Numbered from the stretch's first letter, positions 17,734-26,666 are shown. The stretch: DNA of 64,000 nt from Microcaldota archaeon (GCA_016212525.1 JACRGD010000010.1:186001-250000); one strand, 5' to 3'. Notes: generated from the letters alone by a model not told the origin. Program-made: numbers and translations.

Positions 17734-20334
17734 TCATATTTTTGAGAATAAACCAACACGTTTTCTTACTTCCTCAAATACCAGAATGGTGAGGGAACAA
17801 AGAAGGCAAATTGCAAAGTCAGAAATAGAAAGCGGAACAGTGTGCATATAGATAGATAATGAGGGAACATAGAGGAAGAGTAAAAGGAAGATAAAGCCGC
17901 CCAAAATAGAGAGGCACAGCATCGGATTTGATAGAAGATTTTTATAGAAAGGCTCTTTGGTACTACGACAGTTAAGAGAGTGGAGAAGCTGAAAAAGAAC
18001 CATAGTTACAAAGGACATCGTAAGGTATAACGATGGAGAGTATCCAGCCTGAATAAGGAAGAAAAGCAAAATTAGCATACCCACACAGATAAAAAATCCG
18101 TTCAAGGCCAGCAAGGAAAGAAATGGCGAATCTATATACGGTCGCTTGGGGTCTCTGGGAGGGTTTTTCATCACATCCTCATTTGTCGGTTCCATTCCTA
18201 ATGCCAGAGCAGGCGGACCATCCATTATCAAATTGATAAAGAGCATCTGAATAGGCAAAAGAGGCTCTGGGAAGCCAAACACTGAAGCAACAAAAACAGT
18301 AGAAAGCAGTGAAATGGTTGTTGTTATCTGGAAACGGATAAAATTGAGTATATTATCGTAAATTTTGCGTCCGTATTCAACAGCAGTAATTATTGTCACG
18401 AAGTTATCATCCAGAAGAACCATGACGGCAGAATCCTTTGCAACATCGCTCCCGGTTATACCCATAACTATGCCAACATCGGACTTCTTTAGAGCAGGAG
18501 CATCGTTTACGCCATCGCCAGTAACCGCAACGATCTGACCATTATTCTTCTGTTCAGAAACAATCAGGTATTTTTGAGCTGGAGAAACACGATAAAAGAT
18601 CCGTGTAGTCTTGAGAGTAGTTTTTCGGGCAGTGGGATTTAGAGACTCGAATTCATGACCGGACATCGAGTGAACATTTTCAAAACCCACTTCCTTTGCA
18701 ATGTTAATCGCAGTATCTTTTGAATCCCCAGTAACCATGAAAACATCGATACCCGCAGTTTTACAGAGACTTAGTGCATGTGAAACTTCAGGACGAGGCG
18801 GATCATAAAGGCAGATGAAACCAAGAAAAATCAGGTTGTTTTCAAGAGAGGTGTTTAGGTGGGATCCAAGAGAAAGCTCGCTGGAGGCAAATGCCAAAAC
18901 CCGCATACCCTTTGAGGCAAATGCAGAGAGTACAGTGTGAAATTCGGATATGGATTTCTCATTCATTTTGGTAATGCCCAAAGGGCCCAAAAAGGAAGAG
19001 CAGCGTCCCAGAAGAATTTCCGGGGCTCCCTTAACATATAATGAGCGGGTCTCAGACTCACAAACTACACTCATGAGCTTGCGATGGGAATCGAATTTGT
19101 TTTCGTGAATTTTGGGATTTTCGAGGCGGATCTTAGAAATATCAAGACCAGTAAGAGAGGCCGCAAGAAGCAGACCTCCTTCAGTTGGGTCGCCTATCGC
19201 CTTGCCATGAACATCAAGATTAGCGGAATTTGCCAAAACAGCACAGTTGAAAAGGCTTTCAAATGGAGAAAGGGGTTTTGGAGGAATTTTAGAAAAGTCC
19301 AGGATTTGAGAACCAGGACAATATGCAAATTTAGGACTCATAGTATTTAGAGTCAGAGTTCCGGTCTTATCAGTGCAAATGCAGGTAATAAGACCAAGAT
19401 CTTCAATCGCAGTCATTTTCTTTACAAGTGCATTTCTCTTGGCCATATCCTGCATTCCAAGAGCCAGCGTAATTGCAATTACAGTTGGCAGGCCTTCACT
19501 CACACCAGCAACTGCAAGAATAACAGAGGTAGTTAGAACATCGATTAGATCCCGATGCAAAACAAATAGGCCAACCACAAAAAATATGAAAGCCAAAAGG
19601 ACAACCAGATAGCCCATTTTTTTTCCGAATTCGTTGAGGTTTTTCTGAAGAGGAGTTTGATCCTTTTCAGAAGCCGAAACAAGAGCGGCAATTTTACCAA
19701 AGGAAGTATTCATACCAGTAGAAATGACTACACCCTCGCCACGACCAGAGACTAGAATAGTACCGGCATAAAGAATATTATCTGAATTTGGAGCGGCCGA
19801 TTTTTCAACAGAAACAGACTCGCCAGTAAGAGTACTCTCATTAACAGAAATTTCAATAGATTCGAATATACGAATATCTGCAGGAATACGCATACCTTCT
19901 TCAAGAACCAAGACATCTCCAGGAACAAGATGTGGACTATCAACCAAAGATTCATAACCGGACCGACGTAATCGAACTTTTTGAATGGTTAGGCGATTTA
20001 GATATTCGAATGCGTTTTCGGACCGCAATTCCTGAACAAAACCAATTGAGCCGCTAAGAAGAATCGCAAAGAATATGGCTATTGCATCATTAGTATGACC
20101 AAGTACAAGAGAAAGGAGAGCGGCAGCAAACAAAATGAACTGAACAGTGCCATTAAACTGCGAAACGAAAAGCGCCAAACGGGAAATTTTTTTAGGCTCT
20201 GCAATCTGATTTTTCCCGAACTTATTAAGACGCAAAGAAGCTTCCGCTTGAGATAGACCTGATTTGCTAGTTTGAAACTCTAAGAACAGGGCTGGAAGAG
20301 GGAGAGATTTTTCCCGCTTATACTCTTCACCCAA
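17734..20334 (-). CDS. P-type ATPase, calcium-type (P2A)
   Basis: The 866-residue membrane pump has an N-terminal cation ATPase domain, TGES near residue 170, the phosphorylation site DKTGTLT near 323, MVTGDS near 540 and GDGVNDAPALKKSD near 617. The fourth helix reads GVSEGLPTVIAIT, close to the PEGLP of calcium pumps, and the sixth reads NLIMDGPPALALGMEP, as in SERCA-like enzymes. It probably exports calcium, with manganese possible. It starts at TTG 20334, two bases after the FKBP lipoprotein stop, so both lie in one operon. Confidence 0.9.
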   Translation of the reverse strand: MGEEYKREKSLPLPALFLEFQTSKSGLSQAEASLRLNKFGKNQIAEPKKISRLALFVSQFNGTVQFILFAAALLSLVLGHTNDAIAIFFAILLSGSIGFVQELRSENAFEYLNRLTIQKVRLRRSGYESLVDSPHLVPGDVLVLEEGMRIPADIRIFESIEISVNESTLTGESVSVEKSAAPNSDNILYAGTILVSGRGEGVVISTGMNTSFGKIAALVSASEKDQTPLQKNLNEFGKKMGYLVVLLAFIFFVVGLFVLHRDLIDVLTTSVILAVAGVSEGLPTVIAITLALGMQDMAKRNALVKKMTAIEDLGLITCICTDKTGTLTLNTMSPKFAYCPGSQILDFSKIPPKPLSPFESLFNCAVLANSANLDVHGKAIGDPTEGGLLLAASLTGLDISKIRLENPKIHENKFDSHRKLMSVVCESETRSLYVKGAPEILLGRCSSFLGPLGITKMNEKSISEFHTVLSAFASKGMRVLAFASSELSLGSHLNTSLENNLIFLGFICLYDPPRPEVSHALSLCKTAGIDVFMVTGDSKDTAINIAKEVGFENVHSMSGHEFESLNPTARKTTLKTTRIFYRVSPAQKYLIVSEQKNNGQIVAVTGDGVNDAPALKKSDVGIVMGITGSDVAKDSAVMVLLDDNFVTIITAVEYGRKIYDNILNFIRFQITTTISLLSTVFVASVFGFPEPLLPIQMLFINLIMDGPPALALGMEPTNEDVMKNPPRDPKRPYIDSPFLSLLALNGFFICVGMLILLFFLIQAGYSPSLYLTMSFVTMVLFQLLHSLNCRSTKEPFYKNLLSNPMLCLSILGGFIFLLLFLYVPSLSIYMHTVPLSISDFAICLLCSLTILVFEEVRKRVGLFSKI

Positions 20335-20336
20335 AA

Positions 20337-21185
20337 TTACCCACCCCTAGTTATATTCAAAACAGTAACCTGGAAGTCCAAGGATTTGTTGGCAAGGAAA
20401 TGATTACCATCGAGAACTATTGAATCGTTGGTTTTGTCTTGGACGCGAAAAATTCCGAGCTTACCCGTACGCGGATCGGGAAGATTGTAAGTTTGGTTTA
20501 GGGCCAGATCATATTCTATTCGCACAAGATTGTCGTCAATTGCAGAATCAACCCGCTGAGGAACACCATTGATTTCAAAAGTAGCTCCAGGTAACAGCAA
20601 ATAATAGAGAACGACCTCGTCCCCGTTAATGGAACTTATGAAAACAGTACCTTGTTTAACAGGAACTTGTCGACCTTTAGTTATATTCTTCATACCAGCT
20701 GCGATAAGATCGGAGCGATTTACGGTCTCATAAAGACTTTTTTCATAGTATCGATCCACACGAACAACTTTGTTCGGATCATATAAACCATAGCCTTGAG
20801 CGGGAGAAACAGTAAAGTTTTTGGTCTCATTTAATTTCATGCCAACCACATTCTGAACAAATCCCGGAATCATAGAACCATCGAGAGCTGCGTTAAAAAC
20901 CAAAGGCCTAAAATGAGAGGAATTGGGAGAGGAGGTGGAGTTCGTAGAGTTGGAAGAATTGACCAAAGACCAGATGTTGGTATCAATAAGTCTTCCATCG
21001 ACAAAGAGAGAGTAATAAACAGAAACGCGATCACCAAGGTGAACGATACCTGGCGATAGGGACAAATTTGAAGTGGAGCGATTAAGTGGCGAAAGGTTTT
21101 GAGAGTTTCCATCGCCAGAAGTACATCCAAAAAGGATTAGAATTCCGATCAGCAGACCGATCCAAACAACAGTATTTTTTTGCAT
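20337..21185 (-). CDS. Extracytoplasmic FKBP-type prolyl isomerase, lipoprotein
   Basis: A hydrophobic N-terminal segment ends in the lipobox LFGC, giving lipidation and export. After a Ser/Asn/Thr-rich linker an FKBP/SlyD-like domain follows, with GDRVSVYYSLFVDGRLIDT, a VPGF-like SMIPGFVQNVVGMKLNE segment and an inserted flap. There are many Asn-X-Ser/Thr sequons, consistent with N-glycosylation on the cell surface. ATG 21185 gives a normal signal peptide and is chosen over GTG 21194. The gene precedes the calcium-type ATPase. It lies downstream of tRNA-Trp on the same strand with 18 bases between them. Confidence 0.8.
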   Translation of the reverse strand: MQKNTVVWIGLLIGILILFGCTSGDGNSQNLSPLNRSTSNLSLSPGIVHLGDRVSVYYSLFVDGRLIDTNIWSLVNSSNSTNSTSSPNSSHFRPLVFNAALDGSMIPGFVQNVVGMKLNETKNFTVSPAQGYGLYDPNKVVRVDRYYEKSLYETVNRSDLIAAGMKNITKGRQVPVKQGTVFISSINGDEVVLYYLLLPGATFEINGVPQRVDSAIDDNLVRIEYDLALNQTYNLPDPRTGKLGIFRVQDKTNDSIVLDGNHFLANKSLDFQVTVLNITRGG

Positions 21186-21202
21186 AGATATCACGAAAAA
21201 AA

Positions 21203-21485
21203 TGGGGTCACGGAGATCAGTCCGACCATTTTAGCCCATTCTACCTCAGGACTTTTTCCCAGGGCTTTTTGTCCTAAGAATATAGAAGGCAAAAAGGCCT
21301 TTGAACTCCGGCATGCAAGTATCGCGACTCATGCGCTAAACCCCTCACTTCGTTCGGGCTTTAGCTAGATCTGGAGCCTGCCGCGCTACCTGGATGCGCC
21401 GTGAGTTTTTAGTAATCCGCATCTGGAGAGGGTCAAAACCAAAACCAGAAACTTAAGACCAAAAACCCGCTTACGCCATAACCCC
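21203..21485 (-). tRNA. trnW: tRNA-Trp (CCA) with three introns
   Basis: The mature parts are acceptor GGGGTTA/TGACCCC with discriminator A, D arm GCGC-loop-GCGC, anticodon stem GCAGG/CTTGC with anticodon CCA at 21374-21372, and T stem CGGAG/CTCCG. They are split by three introns: one of about 77 bases in the D arm (about 21397-21473), a canonical 50-base one after G37 (21321-21370) and an 83-base one in the T loop (about 21217-21299). D-arm junctions are ambiguous because GGCG occurs at both ends. CCA is not encoded, and a T-run follows the 3' end. No intact tRNA-Trp is visible without removing all three. Confidence 0.88.
21217..21299 (-). other. T-loop intron of tRNA-Trp
   Basis: The 83-base insert interrupts the T loop after TTCAAA. 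Read on the minus strand it begins GGCCTTTTTG and contains CAAAAAGCCCTGGGAAAAAG followed by TCCTGAGG, which is shared with the T-loop introns of the two Arg tRNAs. The junction may slide by one base because A59 can come from either side. Confidence 0.8.
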
Positions 21486-21602
21486 ATTGCCCCTGCCAAC
21501 AAGGCAGAGATAATAAGAAAATAGGAGGAGGACTTTAAATGGGTTTGCAAAAGGCAAGGATAAAAAGACCGTTTGAGAGAAACGGACATGGTGAACATGT
21601 CG

Positions 21603-22409
21603 ATGCTCGAAAGAATGATTAAACGGGCCAACGAATGCAGAACAATACTGTGTTTCGGAATTGATCCCCAAATAACAAGAATACCAAATTACGAAATTGC
21701 AACCGGGCGTACAGTGCAGCAGACAATAGCACCATATTTTGAAGAAATAACCGACAGATTATTAGAAGAAAACCAAATTTCGGCAATAAAACCAAACTAT
21801 GCGTATTTCGCCCAATATGGTTTTGATGGACTGTTTGTTTTAAAGGACATAATTCAACGATACAAAAATAAAGTACCGGTAATATTAGATGCAAAACGCG
21901 GCGACATAGGAAAAACATGCGAAGCATATGCAAAAGAAGCATACGAATTCTGGGATGCCGATGCAATAACAATAGCACCATATATGGGAAGCGATTCGAT
22001 ATTGCCTTTTTTAAGAGACGATCGGTTAGTATATGTATTATGTAAAACATCAAACCCAAGTTCAAAAGAATTCGAGGACCTAAAAATTGCAAAGGAAGAG
22101 TTGTACCTGAAAGTAGCCAGAAAGGCAATGGAATGGAACACTGGACTTGTAGTTGGAGCCACAAGTAACGCGATTAAAAAAATAGTCAAGATCACGAAGA
22201 ATGAAGTACCTTTTCTTATACCGGGAATAGGTAGTCAGGGAGGAGATCTTGAACTAGTTATGAAAGCAATTTCAAAAAACCCGCAGATGCACAGAATAAA
22301 TGCATCTTCATCGATCGCATATGCTCATGAAAAGAAAGGAGGAAGAGCTCCAGATGCAGCAGTAAAAGAATCAGAAGGACTAAATAAAATAATAAGAAGG
22401 CACATGTGA
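21603..22409 (+). CDS. pyrF: Orotidine 5'-phosphate decarboxylase
   Basis: The enzyme decarboxylates OMP to UMP, the last step of pyrimidine synthesis. CFGIDPQ near residue 16, IKPNYAYFAQYG near 54 and the catalytic LDAKRGDIGKT near 86 are present, with PGIGSQGGD and a phosphate-binding RINASSSI near the end. The length fits the longer PyrF subfamily. ATG 21603 is preferred because GGTGA at 21590 gives normal ribosome spacing; ATG 21588 and 21597 are in-frame alternatives. The gene is divergent from tRNA-Trp and ends four bases before nnrD. Confidence 0.92.
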   Translation: MLERMIKRANECRTILCFGIDPQITRIPNYEIATGRTVQQTIAPYFEEITDRLLEENQISAIKPNYAYFAQYGFDGLFVLKDIIQRYKNKVPVILDAKRGDIGKTCEAYAKEAYEFWDADAITIAPYMGSDSILPFLRDDRLVYVLCKTSNPSSKEFEDLKIAKEELYLKVARKAMEWNTGLVVGATSNAIKKIVKITKNEVPFLIPGIGSQGGDLELVMKAISKNPQMHRINASSSIAYAHEKKGGRAPDAAVKESEGLNKIIRRHM

Positions 22410-22413
22410 TTCA

Positions 22414-23238
22414 ATGAAACTCTGGACACCAGAAAAAAATTCTCACAAAGGACAAAATGGCAAACTACTCATAATAGGCGGAAGCAAGAGATATCATGGC
22501 GCGGCAATGCTTGCGATTTTAGCAGCAAGAAGATTTGTAGATTTGGTGTATTTTGTCCCGGGTGAAAAAGACCCGTATCTAGTAGCCGCAGTAAAAACCA
22601 TTCCCGAAGTAATTGTTCTGGATTCCATTTCTGATGCACCCGAATGTGAGTGTATTCTTTATGGGGTCGGATTGGCAGAGAACAAATTGGATATAAGCTC
22701 GCCCAGTTTAGGAAAACCAAAAATCATCATTGATGGAGATGGACTAAAACAAACAATTAGATTCTATCCCAAAGCATGCCTGACAAAATCGATCGTTGGA
22801 CAGTCAACATTAAATGAAAGGGGAGAAGTGGTTCAGAAGGTTCTTGAGTTTCCAAAAAATTGCATAATAACGCCGCACGAAGGCGAATTCAAAATGCTCT
22901 TTGGAATAGATGGAACAAAGGAAAATGTCGAAAAAATGGCCAAGCAACACACGATTACAATATTGAAAAAGGGGCCGGTGGACATAATAAGCAATGGCAA
23001 AAAAACACGGGAGAATAAACTCCACAATCAGGGCATGACAAAAGGCGGAACTGGAGATGTACTTGCCGGTTTGGTTGCTGCACTTGCCTGCAAAAATGAT
23101 AATTTTGTTTCGGCCTTTGAAGGAGCCAGATTATGCGGTAAAGCAGGAAATTTATGCAAAAAGGAATTCGGATTTAACTTTTGCGCTAGCGATTTGGCCA
23201 AAAGAATCTCAAAGGCAGAAAAACCAACCAAACGCTAA
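22414..23238 (+). CDS. nnrD: ADP-dependent NAD(P)H-hydrate dehydratase
   Basis: The 274-residue ribokinase-like protein corresponds to the C-terminal half of YjeF. HKGQNGKLLIIGGS at the N-terminus, CIITPHEGEF near 150 and NQGMTKGGTGDVLAGL near 206 are the ATP/ADP and substrate sites. It repairs hydrated NAD(P)H. The epimerase (NnrE) domain often fused in front is missing here, so it must be encoded elsewhere or absent. It follows pyrF at four bases, probably in one transcript. Confidence 0.9.
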   Translation: MKLWTPEKNSHKGQNGKLLIIGGSKRYHGAAMLAILAARRFVDLVYFVPGEKDPYLVAAVKTIPEVIVLDSISDAPECECILYGVGLAENKLDISSPSLGKPKIIIDGDGLKQTIRFYPKACLTKSIVGQSTLNERGEVVQKVLEFPKNCIITPHEGEFKMLFGIDGTKENVEKMAKQHTITILKKGPVDIISNGKKTRENKLHNQGMTKGGTGDVLAGLVAALACKNDNFVSAFEGARLCGKAGNLCKKEFGFNFCASDLAKRISKAEKPTKR

Positions 23239-23274
23239 AGGCAGACATATAAAACAGATTAAATAAAATCAAAT

Positions 23275-23943
23275 ATGGTAATTTCAACTAAAAAAATAGT
23301 TGGTTTATTCATAGCATCACTACTAACCATAGGAGCCATGTTGTTCATCCCTGCAGGAACATTGGACTATTGGCAAGGTTGGATATACATAGGAGTCGTC
23401 TTTTTCCCAGCCATATTCACAATAGCATATTTCGCAAAAAAAGACCCACAGTTTTTAGAAAGACGCATGAGGTATGATGAAAAAGAAGCTGCACAAAAAA
23501 AGATAGTTTCACTGGGCACACTTGTTTTTATAATCGGATTTCTCATTCCAGGTTTGGATCAGAGGTATGGGTGGTCTGCAGTACCAATAGAACAGATCAT
23601 AATTGCGAATATTATGGTCTTCGTAGGGTACATTATCATAATCATCACAATGAAAGAAAATAGATTTGCAGCAAGAACAGTTGCAGTTGAAAAAGGACAG
23701 ACTGTGATAACTAGCGGCCCATATTCGATCGTCAGACATCCGATGTATTTTGGGGTTCTCATAATGTATCTTGCAACACCAATTGCACTAGGCTCATACA
23801 TAGCGATAATTCCATTTCTGCTAGTCATCCCCGTACTCGTACTGAGACTATTAAACGAGGAAGAAGTATTAAAACGCGAATTATCAGGATACAATGAATA
23901 TTGTGAAAAAACAAGATATCATCTGATTCCTTGGATTTGGTAG
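23275..23943 (+). CDS. Isoprenylcysteine/phospholipid methyltransferase-family membrane protein
   Basis: The 222-residue protein has about five transmembrane segments and the family signature GPYSIVRHPMYFGVL near residue 150, with RLLNEEEVLKRELSGYNEY at the C-terminus; these form the AdoMet site in ICMT and related enzymes. In prokaryotes these proteins methylate lipids or isoprenoid thiols; the substrate here is unknown. A TATA box CATATAAAAC at 23246 lies about 27 bases upstream, suggesting a leaderless transcript. Confidence 0.8.
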   Translation: MVISTKKIVGLFIASLLTIGAMLFIPAGTLDYWQGWIYIGVVFFPAIFTIAYFAKKDPQFLERRMRYDEKEAAQKKIVSLGTLVFIIGFLIPGLDQRYGWSAVPIEQIIIANIMVFVGYIIIIITMKENRFAARTVAVEKGQTVITSGPYSIVRHPMYFGVLIMYLATPIALGSYIAIIPFLLVIPVLVLRLLNEEEVLKRELSGYNEYCEKTRYHLIPWIW

Positions 23944-23981
23944 GAGAAGCCAATAAATAATTTCACTTCGAATTTTGGACC

Positions 23982-25100
23982 ATGAAGAATGATAAGTCAT
24001 GTTCAAAAGGATCGATGCGTTGTGGAAATCCGGATATTTCAGATTCTCAAATAAATAAAAGAAAGCACGAGGAACTGGCAACAGGATATTCGGATGGTTA
24101 TGAACCGCTTGAAGCATTAGACCTTTCAAAAGTTAAAACGGTCAATGATCTAGTAACGAGAATGGGAAAATGCTCATTCGGAGCACGAAATATCGGTGAA
24201 GCTGCAGATGTTTTAGAGGCAATGGTCAAGGACAAGGATTGCTTCAAAGTACTAACGCTCTCAGGAGCAATGACAGCTGCCAAAATGGGTCTGGTTATTT
24301 GCGACATGATTGATGATGGAATGATCGATGCAGTTGTCAGCACGGGAGCATTGATGGCACATGGATTTGTAGAATCAGTCGGGATGAGACACTTCAAATA
24401 TAGATGGGACATGAAAGACGAAGAACTTTATGAAAAAGGATATGACCGAATCTATGATACACTCGAACTCGAACACAATCTTGATGAAGTGGCAGAAATA
24501 GTCAACAAGGTTTTAGACAAAGCAGATCCAAAAGATACACTTTCCAGTTTCAAAATAAATCAAATGCTTGGAAGATTTTTAGCCCAAAATACCAAGGGCA
24601 GAGGCATTCTCAAATCAGCATACGAAAAGAAAGTCCCGGTTTATGTACCTGCATTTACAGACAGCGAAGTCGGGCTTGACGTTGCATTACACAATAGGAG
24701 AAGAAAAATAGAGGGCCAGCCAACACTGAACTTTAACCCGTTTGTAGATTTGGAAGACTTTACAGAACGAGTTAGGAACGCAAAAAAAATAGGGATATTT
24801 ACTATCGGAGGTGGAGTTCCCCGAAATTGGGCCCAGCAGGGAGCGTGCTACCTGGATCTTATTAATTCGCGAATCGGATCTGGCGGAGATTTCAAAAGAT
24901 ATAATTATGCAGTTCGAATTTGCCCAGAACCAGTGCATTGGGGCGGACTTTCAGGATGTACATATAGCGAATCGGTCAGCTGGGGCAAAGTAGTTCCCAA
25001 GTCTGAAGGCGGGAAATTTGTTGAGGTCTTTGATGACGCCACAATTGCCTGGCCAATGATTGTTAAAGCGGTTCAGGAAAGATTGGAAATTAGAAAATAA
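23982..25100 (+). CDS. Deoxyhypusine synthase-like protein, divergent paralog
   Basis: This 372-residue protein has the deoxyhypusine synthase fold: TLSGAMTAAKMG and VSTGALMAHGF for NAD binding, IGGGVPRNW, and SESVSWGKV with the Lys that corresponds to the catalytic Lys of the true enzyme. It departs from the canonical paralog next door in the segment before that Lys (CPEPVHWGGLSGCTYSESV instead of SPWDGSLSGARTNEGI). Such longer members are known as DHS-like proteins, some acting on small polyamines rather than on aIF5A. I infer a polyamine-related role. A TATA-like AATAAATAA lies about 26 bases upstream. Confidence 0.85.
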   Translation: MKNDKSCSKGSMRCGNPDISDSQINKRKHEELATGYSDGYEPLEALDLSKVKTVNDLVTRMGKCSFGARNIGEAADVLEAMVKDKDCFKVLTLSGAMTAAKMGLVICDMIDDGMIDAVVSTGALMAHGFVESVGMRHFKYRWDMKDEELYEKGYDRIYDTLELEHNLDEVAEIVNKVLDKADPKDTLSSFKINQMLGRFLAQNTKGRGILKSAYEKKVPVYVPAFTDSEVGLDVALHNRRRKIEGQPTLNFNPFVDLEDFTERVRNAKKIGIFTIGGGVPRNWAQQGACYLDLINSRIGSGGDFKRYNYAVRICPEPVHWGGLSGCTYSESVSWGKVVPKSEGGKFVEVFDDATIAWPMIVKAVQERLEIRK

Positions 25101-25112
25101 GAGGAGAAACAA

Positions 25113-26009
25113 ATGAAAATTAAGGACATAACAGAGATGGATCCAGAAAAAATTGAGACTCAATATTACAACGTTGGTTTTCAGGCATCGAATCTCGCTC
25201 GAGGAATTGAAATAATACGCGAAATGAAAAAACAAAAGGCCACGATATTTTTGACATTCACATCAAATATGGTCGCATCTGGTCTAAGAGGAATATTTAC
25301 CGAATTATGCAAAAGGAAATTTGTAGATTGCATAATTACCGCAGGCGGATCAATTGACCACGATCTGATTAGATGCAAAATACCATATGAGATGGGTGAC
25401 TTTGTAATGGATGATACGAAGCTCCATAAAAGCGGGACCAACAGGATCGGAAACATATTGGTTCCAAACAAAGCATATGAATATCTTGAGGAATTCATTC
25501 AACCAGTTTTCGAGGAACTCTACCAGGAAGGTAAGATTACATCACCGTCAAAACTAATTAGAAAAATAGGAGAAAAAACTGATGAAAGCTCGTTTTTACA
25601 CTGGTGTACCAAAAATAAAATTCCGGTTTTTTGCCCGGGAATAACCGACTCTGCGATTGGCCTTCAGACCTATTTCTTTAAGCAAAAAAGAAAAGATTTT
25701 GGGGTAGATGTAACCAAAGATATGAATGAACTGGCGGGATTTTCATTAAATGCAGAGAAGACAGGGGGAATTATACTTGGGGGTGGAATCTCAAAGCACC
25801 ATGCGATCGGAGTCAACTTACTTAGAGGCGGATTTGATCACGCAGTGTATATTACTACAGCCTCACCTTGGGATGGATCACTTAGCGGAGCCCGAACGAA
25901 TGAAGGAATTTCTTGGGGGAAAATAAAGGAGCGGGCAAATCATATAACAGTTGATTCTGATGCTACAATTGCATTCCCTTTAATAATGTCATCGTTCTTG
26001 AAGCAATAA
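25113..26009 (+). CDS. dys: Deoxyhypusine synthase
   Basis: The enzyme transfers the butylamine part of spermidine to a Lys of initiation factor aIF5A. TFTSNMVASGLRG near residue 50, TAGGSIDHDLIR near 73, GGGISKHHAIGVNLLRGG near 224 and the catalytic GARTNEGISWGK near 262 match the canonical archaeal enzyme, and length (298) is typical. It lies 12 bases after the divergent paralog, so the two are probably cotranscribed. GAGGAG precedes the start. Confidence 0.93.
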   Translation: MKIKDITEMDPEKIETQYYNVGFQASNLARGIEIIREMKKQKATIFLTFTSNMVASGLRGIFTELCKRKFVDCIITAGGSIDHDLIRCKIPYEMGDFVMDDTKLHKSGTNRIGNILVPNKAYEYLEEFIQPVFEELYQEGKITSPSKLIRKIGEKTDESSFLHWCTKNKIPVFCPGITDSAIGLQTYFFKQKRKDFGVDVTKDMNELAGFSLNAEKTGGIILGGGISKHHAIGVNLLRGGFDHAVYITTASPWDGSLSGARTNEGISWGKIKERANHITVDSDATIAFPLIMSSFLKQ

Positions 26010-26010
26010 T

Positions 26011-26529
26011 ATGTGGGAATATATTATAGCGCTGTTAAGTGGAGCCATAGTTAAAATAGTAGACCATATGGAAGACGAGGGAGAACCAAACCCAATCATA
26101 ACATACCCACTTGCGATAATATACGGAGCAACAATAGGATATCTTATTGGAAGCGCATCTTTTGGACTTCTGTTTCTCGCAGCCCTAATAGCACAAGTAT
26201 TTGCAAAAAAAATTGATAGATTTTCACACACGCTGGGCCTTTTGACAGCGGCGATAGTCGCATTTTTCTTAAGCGGACCGCAGATAGAAACAGTGCCATT
26301 AATTGCATTCATACTTTTGGCATTTCTCGACGAAATGGAACTAAAGGGCAAATTCAAAATATTTACAGACTACAGACTATTTCTAAAAATAGGAGCACTG
26401 GCATACATAGTTGTGGGAAGACTGGACTATTTGGCTGGGATTGTGATCTTTGATCTTGGATATGAGGGGATAAAAACAGTAATTGAAAAGTCGGAGAAAA
26501 AAGCCGGCCGCAATAACGGAAGTTTTTAA
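26011..26529 (+). CDS. Conserved-looking small membrane protein
   Basis: The 172-residue protein has four to five hydrophobic helices and acidic or basic residues between them: a DHMEDEGEPNP loop near residue 20, FLDEMELKGKF near 103 and GRLDYLAG near 132. No signal peptide or known domain is recognised. It starts one base after the dys stop and is therefore probably in the same transcript. The charged motifs near membrane edges could be catalytic, but no function can be assigned. Confidence 0.7.
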   Translation: MWEYIIALLSGAIVKIVDHMEDEGEPNPIITYPLAIIYGATIGYLIGSASFGLLFLAALIAQVFAKKIDRFSHTLGLLTAAIVAFFLSGPQIETVPLIAFILLAFLDEMELKGKFKIFTDYRLFLKIGALAYIVVGRLDYLAGIVIFDLGYEGIKTVIEKSEKKAGRNNGSF

Positions 26530-26567
26530 AGCATATATCAACTATAGCATGACAAGAGAGTGTTTCT

Positions 26568-26666
26568 ATGATGAAACCATTAAAGATTGACGAAGACGAA
26601 GATTGGGAAGACGAAGACTTCGAAGAAGAGGAATGGGACGAAGAAGACGAAGAAGAAGACGAGTAA
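26568..26666 (+). CDS. Highly acidic 32-residue miniprotein
   Basis: The frame starts at ATG 26568 (or 26571) and ends at TAA 26666. After MMKPLKI it is almost entirely Asp and Glu with three aromatic residues (two Trp and one Phe) at spaced positions, net charge about -20. GAGAG at 26556 may serve as ribosome site, and a TATA-like GCATATAT lies at 26531. The codons alternate GAA and GAC in a way that keeps one frame open, which supports coding. It may be a binding peptide for basic proteins; no family is recognised. Confidence 0.5.
   Translation: MMKPLKIDEDEDWEDEDFEEEEWDEEDEEEDE

Noticed and set aside
21571-21602. Longer PyrF starts (TTG 21573, ATG 21588)
   Set aside because: GGTGA at 21590 fits ATG 21603; the longer forms would include this ribosome site in coding sequence. 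They cannot be fully excluded.
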